From CAZGYE01 sp964530165 (lineage in GTDB: Bacteria > Planctomycetota > Planctomycetia > Planctomycetales > Planctomycetaceae), in NCBI GenBank assembly GCA_964530165.1, contig CAZGYE010000013.1:1-38334 (forward strand): a stretch of DNA of 38,334 bases, read 5' to 3'. The number at the start of each line of letters is the position of its first letter. Within the stretch, counting starts at the first letter, position 1. Positions 8,219-15,115 of this stretch are shown piece after piece. The translations under genes and the position numbers were made by a program. Under the pieces are notes generated by a model. It was not told the DNA's origin and searched no databases. It saw only the letters and a program-made list of their open reading frames with translations.

Positions 8219-10630
8219 ATGCTGAATCGTCCCACAAATAGATTTGATGAGAATCCCGGCGGCGATTTGCCCTGGCAGGTCGACCGCAATCCGGGGGTGC
8301 GGCTGCTCTGGCTGCTCGCGGCGATGCTGCTTCCACTCTTGCTGGTGGGCGCGAGGTTGGTTTATCTGCAGGCGTTTCTTGCGGACGACTTCGCGGTCAG
8401 CGTGAATCGCACCACGGAGTCCTTCGAGCCGATCCCCAGTCCGGACGGCCGTATTTTGGCGTCCGATGGCCGTGTTCTGGCATACGACATCGTGCGGTTC
8501 AACGTCCGCATGCATTATCGCTGGCTGGAGGAACCGGCCGATCGAGATTGGCTGCGAAACCAGGCGCTTGCGCGGCTGTCTCAAAGCCAGCGACGCAATT
8601 CGCTCCGCATCGACGCCGAAGAGCAACGGGTGCTCGCATCGCGGGAGAAGATGTGGCATCAACTCGCCCGGTTGTCGGGCATGGGGTCTGAAGAGCTCCG
8701 GCGGAATCGGTTTCGCTGCCAGCGGCGCGTGGAGCGAATCGTGGCCAGCGTGCGGCGACGCCGTCGCGAGCAGCATCGCCGCGAGCAGGGACAAGCGCTC
8801 CGGGTGGCACGTCCTGAGGCTTCCGAAGGGCGTGACTTGCGGCGACCACGCCGGCGGAAAAGGGGACAGGTCCAATTTGTGCGAAGCACCCTTCGGGCCG
8901 TTCCGGCAAATTGGACCTCTCCCCTTTTCCGTGCCACACTGCCGTGGTGGCAGCGGGCATGGCGGATCGTCTCCACCTCGCTGACCACTGCGCCCCAGCG
9001 GCGCCTTCGCGAGCCCCAGACGGTCGTCGAGCAATTCGACTATCACACGGTCGTCGAAAATGTTTCGCGGCTTGCGGCGATCGAAATCGAAGCCCACCCC
9101 GAGCGCTTCCCCGGTCTGCGGGTCGAAATGACGACCAAAAGGGCCTATCCCGAGAAGTCACTGGCGCCGCATGTGATCGGAGTACGCACCCGAATCAGCG
9201 AAGAGGAATTGAAGCGTCGCCGGCGACGCTTTCCCGACGGCGATCCACTCGATTATCGCGCCGGCGACCGGATTGGCAAAACGGGCGTTGAACGAACCTA
9301 CGATCGACACCTTCGAGGACTCCGAGGATGGCGAAAGATCGTCAAGGATCGTCGCGGCGAAGTAATCCGCACCGAAGTGGACCGCGAGCCGCGAATCGGC
9401 CGAGACGTCATCCTCACGCTCAACCTGCCGTTGCAAGAACGGGCCGAGCAGTTACTCGACGACGCGCTGGCCGGAACTGCGAGTCCCGATGAGGAAACCG
9501 CCGAAGATGCCCCTCACGGCGGTTGTATTGTTGCGATCGACGTACACACAGGAGCGGTGTTCGCTGCTGCCAGTGCTCCGCGCTATGATCTCAATCTGTT
9601 CGTCAATCCCGACTCGGACCGCTGGAAACAGTTGCTCGACGACCCTCGCCGGCCGTTCTTCCCGCGGGTCACGCAGATGACGCTGCCCCCCGGATCGGTG
9701 TTCAAGACGCTGACGAGTATCGCCGTCTTGGAGAGCAAGAAGATCGATCCCGACGAGCCGATTCACTGTCAGGGATTCCTCGACACGCCGGAGCGACATC
9801 GTTGCTACATCTATCGGCACTACGGGGTCGGACACGGTGACATGAACCTCAGCGACGCCATTTGCCGATCATGCAACGTCTACTTTTTCACCGCGGCCCG
9901 CAAGATGGGAGCGAACCCGATCGTCGATTGGGCCGGGCGGTTCGGGTTCGGCCGACCGACGGGCATCGATCTTCCGGGTGAACGCGGCGGCAACTTGCCG
10001 GCGCCGCCACCAGCGGAAAAGGGGACAGGTCCAATTTGCCGGAACGGCCCGAAGGGTGCTTCGCACAAATTGGACCTGTCCCCTTTTCCGCAGGCCAGCA
10101 AATCGCATGAGGGCGACGCCCTCGGTCTGGCCATCGGTCAATCTCGGCTGACCGCCACTCCGCTGCAGGTCGCGCGGCTGATGGCGGCCGTCGCCAATGA
10201 CGGATATCTGGTCACGCCACACGTCGTCCGCGACGCCGGCCCGGTCCACATCGACGATGAGCGATCCAACACGTTCGGAATTCATGAACCGCGGCGTATC
10301 CCCGGCCTGTCTCCCGGCACGCTGGAGCGGGTTCGTGAAGGACTGCGAAGAGTCGTGGAACATCCCCTCGGCACCGGGTACAAACGGGTGCGATTGAAAC
10401 AGATCGCCATTGCCGGCAAGACCGGCACTGCCGAAGTCGCCGGCGGGAAGCAAGACCACGCGTGGTTTGCCGGCTACGTCCCCGCCGATCGGCCGCGGAT
10501 CGCTTTCGTCGTGGTGCTGGAACACGGCGGCCCAGGAGGTAAAGTCGCCGGCCCAATCGCCCGCAGTCTGGTGGAAGCGATGCTGGAACTCGGCATCCTC
10601 GAACCCGGACGGCTTTCGACGGGCGAGTGA
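8219..10630 (+). CDS. mrdA: Penicillin-binding protein 2 with in-frame palindromic insertions
   Basis: An 803-residue peptidoglycan transpeptidase of the elongation machinery (usual length about 600-650). One membrane segment at residues 27-47 is followed by the dimerisation domain and the transpeptidase domain. Catalytic motifs are intact: S493-V-F-K496, S551-C-N553 and K734-T-G736. The ATG at 8219 lies after the family C palindrome; the frame extends upstream through that repeat to 8090, which is unlikely to be protein. Two insertions carry repeat DNA in frame. Residues 198-240 encode elements B and A, and residues 599-624 encode a reversed A element in the loop between GIDLPGE and the conserved GDALGLAIGQ segment near the active site. 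The extra Arg-rich stretch at 175-195 also looks inserted. Intact motifs suggest a working enzyme. It closes the mre operon; rodA, the usual partner, is absent here. Confidence 0.93.
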   Translation: MLNRPTNRFDENPGGDLPWQVDRNPGVRLLWLLAAMLLPLLLVGARLVYLQAFLADDFAVSVNRTTESFEPIPSPDGRILASDGRVLAYDIVRFNVRMHYRWLEEPADRDWLRNQALARLSQSQRRNSLRIDAEEQRVLASREKMWHQLARLSGMGSEELRRNRFRCQRRVERIVASVRRRRREQHRREQGQALRVARPEASEGRDLRRPRRRKRGQVQFVRSTLRAVPANWTSPLFRATLPWWQRAWRIVSTSLTTAPQRRLREPQTVVEQFDYHTVVENVSRLAAIEIEAHPERFPGLRVEMTTKRAYPEKSLAPHVIGVRTRISEEELKRRRRRFPDGDPLDYRAGDRIGKTGVERTYDRHLRGLRGWRKIVKDRRGEVIRTEVDREPRIGRDVILTLNLPLQERAEQLLDDALAGTASPDEETAEDAPHGGCIVAIDVHTGAVFAAASAPRYDLNLFVNPDSDRWKQLLDDPRRPFFPRVTQMTLPPGSVFKTLTSIAVLESKKIDPDEPIHCQGFLDTPERHRCYIYRHYGVGHGDMNLSDAICRSCNVYFFTAARKMGANPIVDWAGRFGFGRPTGIDLPGERGGNLPAPPPAEKGTGPICRNGPKGASHKLDLSPFPQASKSHEGDALGLAIGQSRLTATPLQVARLMAAVANDGYLVTPHVVRDAGPVHIDDERSNTFGIHEPRRIPGLSPGTLERVREGLRRVVEHPLGTGYKRVRLKQIAIAGKTGTAEVAGGKQDHAWFAGYVPADRPRIAFVVVLEHGGPGGKVAGPIARSLVEAMLELGILEPGRLSTGE
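8804..8937. repeat. Element B copy 1, interrupted by element A, inside mrdA
   Basis: GTGGCACG (8804-8811) and CGTGCCAC (8930-8937) are inverted ends. From 8806 to 8852 the sequence matches the mnmA copy at 13085-13131 with two differences in 47 bases. The mnmA copy then has a centre of about 18 bases before CGTGCCACGCTG. Here that centre is replaced by the 75-bp A element, after which the matching right end resumes. This is best read as A inserted into B. Confidence 0.8.
8856..8930. repeat. Palindromic element A, copy 1, in frame within mrdA
   Basis: A 75-base element with 24-base inverted arms at 8856-8879 and 8907-8930 (one mismatch) around a 27-base centre. It is translated as residues 213-238 of PBP2 (KRGQVQFVRSTLRAVPANW core). 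Being 25 codons long, it keeps the reading frame. Confidence 0.95.
10015..10089. repeat. Palindromic element A, copy 2 (reversed), in frame within mrdA
   Basis: A 75-base element with perfect 24-base inverted arms at 10015-10038 and 10066-10089. Its centre is the reverse complement of copy 1's centre. It is translated as residues 599-624 of PBP2 (KGTGPICRNGPKGASHKLDL core), in a frame different from copy 1. Confidence 0.96.
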
Positions 10631-10733
10631 CAGGGCACGGGAGTCAGCTACTGGTCTTGGCTGTTCCAAACCGCAGCGGCAGCGTACAATCGGGGAAAAG
10701 GGTGAGACCATCTGTGCTGAATTGGCGAAACTC

Positions 10734-11945
10734 ATGGTGGAAGAACAGTTTCTCAAACGTGTGAAAATCCGCAACTACAAAAGCATTGAGAAATGCGACA
10801 TTGAATTAGGCTCGTTGACGATGTTGGTGGGCCGAAATGGATCGGGGAAGAGCAATTTTCTCGACGCCCTGCGGTTCGTTTTCGACAGCCTGGAAACTTC
10901 GTTGGATCATGCCGTCAAATCCCGGGGTGGGATAAACGACGTGAGACGTCGCAGCACCGACCATCCGCACAATTTCGCTATTGAAGTGCAAATTCGTCTG
11001 GAAGACGGGCGTGTAGCCAGTTACGGATTTGAAATTGGCTCGCAAGAGAAGGGTGGCTTTTTCGTTCAGCGTGAGCAACTTTGCATCGCAGAACCGGACG
11101 GCGTGAGCGGCGCGGGGTTTCAACTTGCAGGCGGTGGCTCGATTCAGTCGACAGTTGAAAACATACCTCCGGCGTCGCCCAACAGACTGAACCTTGTGAA
11201 CGCCTCGGGTCTGCCGCAGTTTCGCAAGGTTTACGATGCGTTGGCCGCGATGGGATTCTACAATCTCAATCCGGAAGAAATGCAGGAGTTCCAAAGTCCG
11301 GACGCCGGTGAATTGTTGAGGCGCGACGGCAGCAACATTGCCAGTGTGATCGGTCGACTGACGGAAGATCGACCTGAATTGAAAGAGCGAATCAGAGAGT
11401 ACCTTCGGGCAATCGTGCCTGACATCGTGGATTTCGAGCGAGTTGGCCTTGGGCATCGCGAAACCCTTGAGTTTCGTCAGGCCGTGAAGGGTTCAAAGCA
11501 CGCGTGGCGATTTCTGGCTGCAAACATGTCAGATGGCACGTTGAGATCGCTGGGCATTCTTGTTGCCGCGATGCAGCTTGCCGACCGGAAGCATCCCGTC
11601 AGGCTCGTAGGAATCGAAGAACCGGAAACCGCGCTGCATCCCGCCGCCGCCGGCGCGCTGATGGACTCGCTGCGGGAAGCCGCGGCCCATACACAGGTGT
11701 TGGTCACCACGCACAGCCCGGATCTGCTTGACCAGTTCGATCCGGAGAGTGACGATCTCTTGGTGGTCCAGGCGACGCAAGGGACGACGGAAATCGGGCC
11801 CGCCGACCCTGCGAGCCGCGATTCCATTAAACGCCACTTATTCACGCCTGGCGACCTTCTTCGTATGGATCAGCTTCAGCCGGACCATGAAGCAGTTGCT
11901 CAGCAGCAAGAACTCGTGTTTGAGAGAAGCGAGGAACCTTCGTGA
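10734..11945 (+). CDS. AAA family ATPase (AAA_21/OLD-like), first gene of a two-gene module
   Basis: A 403-residue ATPase related to the SMC/ABC-like ATPases of OLD-type nucleases. The N-terminus KRVKIRNYKSIEKCDIEL..LTMLVG is the family's usual first strand. Walker A is G33-RNGSGKS40, an ABC-like signature is MSDGTLRSLG (about residue 264), Walker B is LVGIEEPE with E295/E296, and the H-switch is H327 in TTHSPDLLD. The frame is open upstream to 10410, but that part overlaps mrdA; ATG 10734 (or GTG 10737) fits the family start. A TACAAT at 10685-10690 could be a -10 box, with no good -35 at the right distance. The stop overlaps the next start by 4 bases. The fused Toprim of class 2 OLD is missing; the downstream protein probably supplies it. 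A defence role is inferred. Confidence 0.88.
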   Translation: MVEEQFLKRVKIRNYKSIEKCDIELGSLTMLVGRNGSGKSNFLDALRFVFDSLETSLDHAVKSRGGINDVRRRSTDHPHNFAIEVQIRLEDGRVASYGFEIGSQEKGGFFVQREQLCIAEPDGVSGAGFQLAGGGSIQSTVENIPPASPNRLNLVNASGLPQFRKVYDALAAMGFYNLNPEEMQEFQSPDAGELLRRDGSNIASVIGRLTEDRPELKERIREYLRAIVPDIVDFERVGLGHRETLEFRQAVKGSKHAWRFLAANMSDGTLRSLGILVAAMQLADRKHPVRLVGIEEPETALHPAAAGALMDSLREAAAHTQVLVTTHSPDLLDQFDPESDDLLVVQATQGTTEIGPADPASRDSIKRHLFTPGDLLRMDQLQPDHEAVAQQQELVFERSEEPS

Positions 11946-12562
11946 GCCGCCTGACGGTTGTCCCGATTGTTGAAGGGCACGGAGAGTTCGCCTGCAGTCG
12001 CAAGCTACTGGAGCGCATTTGGTATGAGATCGTCCAAGGCGAGTTCATTGACGTCTTGCAGCCGATTCGGCAACCAAAGGATAAGCTGATCAAGGACGGT
12101 GGAACATTCGAAAAGGCCATTGACCTTGCGGTAGGTAAGCTCAACAACTCCAACGTCCCCGACGCGCGGGCGTTGATACTTGTGCTCGTGGACGCCAATG
12201 GCGATCCGCCGTGCAAACTTGGGCCGAAGTTGCTCCACGATGGGCAGATGCACCGAGCCGACAAGGACATCACTTGTGTCGTCGCCAATGTGGAATACGA
12301 AACTTGGTTCGTTGCGGCTGCAGAATCTCTGTCTGAATTCCTGAATCTGTCTTCCGCAGATGAGATTCCACCAAATCCGGAAGAAAGCCGTCATGGCAAA
12401 GGCTGGATCAAAAAACACTACAAGGGCTCCAAGTACAGCGAGACCCTCGACCAGCCAAGACTGACCTCCAAAATGGATTTGCTCGTCGCTCGCCAGAGGT
12501 CGCCATCGTTCGACAAGCTGTGTCGGGAGTTGGAGAAGCGAAAACAACACAGCGGTGAGTGA
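11942..12562 (+). CDS. DUF4276 family protein, Toprim-like partner of the AAA ATPase
   Basis: A 206-residue protein starting at GTG 11942, which shares GTGA with the ATPase stop, so the two are probably translationally coupled. Residues 6-15 (VVPIVEGHGE, with E11 and E15) resemble the first Toprim motif. D84 and D88 in LVLVDANGD resemble the metal-binding acidic pair, and N116-VEYETW122 plus KKHYKGSKYSETLDQPRLTSKMDL are typical of DUF4276. Toprim folds cleave nucleic acid in OLD, PARIS (AriB) and RloB/AbiLii-type systems, which pair with an ATPase in the same way. A nuclease effector controlled by the upstream ATPase is therefore plausible but unproven. Bases 12061-12120 are 50% G+C, against 65% in a sampled part of mreB, which fits horizontal acquisition. 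Confidence 0.82.
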   Translation: MSRLTVVPIVEGHGEFACSRKLLERIWYEIVQGEFIDVLQPIRQPKDKLIKDGGTFEKAIDLAVGKLNNSNVPDARALILVLVDANGDPPCKLGPKLLHDGQMHRADKDITCVVANVEYETWFVAAAESLSEFLNLSSADEIPPNPEESRHGKGWIKKHYKGSKYSETLDQPRLTSKMDLLVARQRSPSFDKLCRELEKRKQHSGE

Positions 12563-12638
12563 ACTTGGCGACTCCCATTCGCGTCGGTAGACTTCACGCA
12601 GACGTGACCGAGCGGGCGAATTCGAGCGAGAAAGTAGA

Positions 12639-13802
12639 ATGACAACCCGTGTTGTGCTGGCGATGAGCGGGGGGGTCGACAGTTGCGTGTCGGCGTACCT
12701 GCTCAAGCAACAGGGATACGACGTGATCGGCCTGTTCATGCGGTCCGGGGCGACCGAACAGGTCTCGTGTGCCACGACACCTGCTGATTCCGGCTCTCCG
12801 GGCGTCGTTGCTTCGAAGAGTCACAAGCAGGGCTGCTGCGGCGTCTCCGACGCAGCGGATGCCCGCCGGGTGGCCGACATGCTCGACATTCCGTTCCACG
12901 CGCTGAATTTCGAGGCCGCCTTCGGGCGGATCAAGGATTATTTTGCCGACGAGTACCTGGCCGGCCGAACGCCCAACCCCTGCGTGATGTGCAACAACTG
13001 GTTGAAGTTCGGCAAGCTGTGGGACTTCGCCCAGCAGGTCGGCGCCCGTCGAATTGCCAGTGGTCACTATGCCCGGGTCCGGGCGGCGCGTCCTGAGGCT
13101 TCCGAAGGGCGTGGCTTGCGGCGACCACGCCCATCGCTTCGCTCTGGGCGTGCCACGCTGCTCCGCGGGCTCGATTCGGCGAAGGATCAGTCCTACGTCC
13201 TGTTCGGCATCGACCGCCGTCTGTTGGGGAAGATCCTCTTCCCGGTCGGTGGACAACCGAAGACGGAAATCCGTTCCCTTGCGCGCGCGGCCGGCATGCG
13301 GGTGGCCGACAAGGCGGACAGTCAGGAGATTTGCTTCATTCCCGACAACGACTACGTCGGTTTCATCAGTCGTTATCGCGGTCGATGTGAGACCGCCGGT
13401 GAACTGGTCGACACGGCCGGCAATGTCGTCGGCCGGCACGATGGTTATCAGAATTTCACGATCGGACAACGCCGAGGCCTGGGCGTGACGTTCGGCTCGC
13501 CGCGGTTCGTGGTGCGCATCGAACCGGAAACGAAGCGTGTGGTGATCGGCGAGAAGGCGGACCTGGCGTGCGGGCAACTGGATGCCGATCGGCTGAACTG
13601 GCTCGTCGATGACGTCCCGGCCCGATTCACGTGCCGAGCGAAGATCCGCTACCGACACGCGCCGGCCGACGCCGAGGTGCACGTTCTCGACGCGGATCGT
13701 ATGCGGGTGCGGTTCGTCGAGCCGCAGGAGGGTGTCGCGCCGGGACAGGCCGTGGTGCTTTACGACGGCGAGCGCGTGCTGGGCGGCGGCTGGATTCGAT
13801 GA
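12639..13802 (+). CDS. mnmA: tRNA-specific 2-thiouridylase MnmA with in-frame element B
   Basis: A 387-residue enzyme that thiolates U34 of tRNAs for Lys, Glu and Gln, using ATP and a sulfur relay. The PP-loop motif is S10-GGVDS15. The nucleophile is C115 in NPCVMC, the second reactive cysteine lies in DSQEICFIPDNDY, and SGHYARV, LLRGLDSAKDQSYVLF and QNFTIGQRRGLG are all present. Residues 151-173 (RPEASEGR..LRSGRAT) are an insertion encoded by element B. In E. coli MnmA the segment between HY and LLRGLDS is about 11 residues, here about 29. The insertion lies in a surface-like loop and leaves all catalytic motifs intact. The stop is only 10 bases from the stop of the convergent channel gene. 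Confidence 0.95.
   Translation: MTTRVVLAMSGGVDSCVSAYLLKQQGYDVIGLFMRSGATEQVSCATTPADSGSPGVVASKSHKQGCCGVSDAADARRVADMLDIPFHALNFEAAFGRIKDYFADEYLAGRTPNPCVMCNNWLKFGKLWDFAQQVGARRIASGHYARVRAARPEASEGRGLRRPRPSLRSGRATLLRGLDSAKDQSYVLFGIDRRLLGKILFPVGGQPKTEIRSLARAAGMRVADKADSQEICFIPDNDYVGFISRYRGRCETAGELVDTAGNVVGRHDGYQNFTIGQRRGLGVTFGSPRFVVRIEPETKRVVIGEKADLACGQLDADRLNWLVDDVPARFTCRAKIRYRHAPADAEVHVLDADRMRVRFVEPQEGVAPGQAVVLYDGERVLGGGWIR
13087..13157. repeat. Element B, copy 2, in frame within mnmA
   Basis: It contains GGGCGTGG (13107-13114) and CCACGCCC (13125-13132), which form an 8-bp stem, then a short centre and GGCGTGCCACG. The left 47 bases match the mrdA copy with two changes. It is translated as RPEASEGRGLRRP..., the same frame as in PBP2. 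Confidence 0.85.
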
Positions 13803-13812
13803 ATCACGCTCG

Positions 13813-15090
13813 TCAAGCGGCCTTCGCAATCCCGCGGAAATCGTTGCCGGTCGGGTTCTGGAAGACCGCCAGGTCGAACTCGGGGAGGACCGCCAGAATG
13901 TGGTCGAAGATGTCAGCCTGCATCTCCTCGTAGCTCACCCACGCCGTGTCGCTGCTGAAGACGTAGACCTCGATGGGCAGCCCGCGATCGGTGGGAGCCA
14001 ACTGGCGAACCAGAAACGTCATCTTCGGATGAATCTTGGGATGGTCGGCCAGGTATGCTTTGACGTAGGCGCGGAAGGTTCCGACGTTTGTGAGGCGTCG
14101 GCCGTCAATTACTTGCGATGGGTCGATTTGGCGGTCCGTGTTGTAGTCGTTCACTTCTTTCAACTTATTCTGAATGTAATCGGTTAAGAGCTTGAATTGT
14201 CCGAACCGTTCGAGCATCTCGTCGGTGCAGAACTTGACGGTGTTCATGTCGATCTGGATGGAGCGTTTAATCCGCCGGCCGCCCGACTCCTGCATGCCGC
14301 GCCAGTTCTTAAACGAGTCGGAAATCAGTGCGTAGGTGGGGATGGTGGTGATTGTGTTGTCCCAGTTCTGCACCTTGACGGTTGTCAGCGTGATGTCGAT
14401 GACGGCGCCGTCGGCACCGTATTTGGGCATTTCAATCCAGTCGCCGATGAGCACCATGTTGTTGACGAAAATCTGAACACTGGCGACCAGCCCCAAGATC
14501 GTGTCTTTGAAGACCAACAGCAGCACGGCGGTGATGGCGCCGATGCCGGCCACGACGCCCCACGGTTCCTGGCCCGTGAGCTTGGCCACTAAGAAGATTC
14601 CCCCCACGATCCAAACCAGAATCTTCGCCCCCTGGATGAACCCTTTGATCGGGTTCCGCCGCGCGATCTCCAGCGTGCCGTAAATGTCCGCGATCGAATT
14701 GAGGGCCGCGTTGACGATCAGCACGCCGACGACAATCATGTAGCCGAACGCGATCCGTTGGATGGCAATTCTCAAATCCCACTCGAAAAATGGCGGGGTG
14801 TAAAGCGGCGCGGAGAGATAGATGATGACGGCCGGCGCGAGGTGTACAATCCTGGTGAAGAATCCTCGTTTGATCAGGAAGTCGTCCCATTGGGTCGGCG
14901 TGCGACGAACGACCCGCCCAATGACATTGAGAATGACCGTCTTCACAATCAGATGGACCAGCAAGGCACACAGCAGCGTTCCGCCGATCACCAAGACGAC
15001 GGCAGTCATTTCGCCGGGGAAGCGGCCGGCCAGCCAATCGTGGAGACTGCTGACCCACTCGCTGGTCGTCTGAGCTGCCAAGTCGGGCAC
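13813..15090 (-). CDS. MscS-family mechanosensitive channel (YbdG-like)
   Basis: A 425-residue inner-membrane channel that probably opens on membrane tension. Several hydrophobic segments (from AVVLVIGGTLLCALLVHL on) precede the conserved pore and beta region: GAITAVLLLVFKDTILGLVASVQIFVNNMVLIGDWIE, then YGADGAVIDITLTTVKVQNWDNTITTIPTYALISDSFKNWRGM. That sequence is characteristic of the E. coli YbdG branch of MscS. GTG 15090 is preferred because AAGGAG sits 6 bases upstream. An ATG at 15168 would add 26 residues and overlap the preceding exporter by 53 bases. It lies directly downstream of the MMPL exporter on the minus strand, so the two are likely co-transcribed. Confidence 0.92.
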   Translation of the reverse strand: MPDLAAQTTSEWVSSLHDWLAGRFPGEMTAVVLVIGGTLLCALLVHLIVKTVILNVIGRVVRRTPTQWDDFLIKRGFFTRIVHLAPAVIIYLSAPLYTPPFFEWDLRIAIQRIAFGYMIVVGVLIVNAALNSIADIYGTLEIARRNPIKGFIQGAKILVWIVGGIFLVAKLTGQEPWGVVAGIGAITAVLLLVFKDTILGLVASVQIFVNNMVLIGDWIEMPKYGADGAVIDITLTTVKVQNWDNTITTIPTYALISDSFKNWRGMQESGGRRIKRSIQIDMNTVKFCTDEMLERFGQFKLLTDYIQNKLKEVNDYNTDRQIDPSQVIDGRRLTNVGTFRAYVKAYLADHPKIHPKMTFLVRQLAPTDRGLPIEVYVFSSDTAWVSYEEMQADIFDHILAVLPEFDLAVFQNPTGNDFRGIAKAA

Positions 15091-15115
15091 GGTGAACTCC
15101 TTCTCGTGCGAGAGA

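Larger units (their letters stand above)
6856..8786. repeat. 17-bp interspersed repeat, five copies in mreC-mreD-mrdA
   Basis: GCTCGCGGCGATGCTGC occurs exactly at 6856-6872 (mreC), 7880-7896 and 7920-7936 (mreD), and 8314-8330 (mrdA), and inverted at 8770-8786 (mrdA). The copies are read in different frames and give SSRRCC, QLAAML, ARGDAA, LLAAMLL and, for the inverted copy, EQHRREQ. The last two copies share about 20 bases. No other exact copy was seen in the window by eye. Confidence 0.9.

Noticed and set aside
8856..8930. Element A as a CRISPR repeat or plain terminator
   Set aside because: Only three dispersed copies with no spacer array; two copies lie inside a coding region and are translated.
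8207..9097. Minus-strand ORF inside mrdA carrying A-element peptides
   Set aside because: The A palindrome is open in several frames, so its peptides occur in antisense ORFs; mrdA is the real gene.
10657..10690. TTGGCT...TACAAT as promoter of the AAA/DUF4276 pair
   Set aside because: Spacer is 22 bases, outside the usual range; only the TACAAT is kept as a weak note.
10410..10733. Upstream extension of the AAA ATPase frame
   Set aside because: It overlaps the 3' end of mrdA and has no family match; the conserved start is at 10734.
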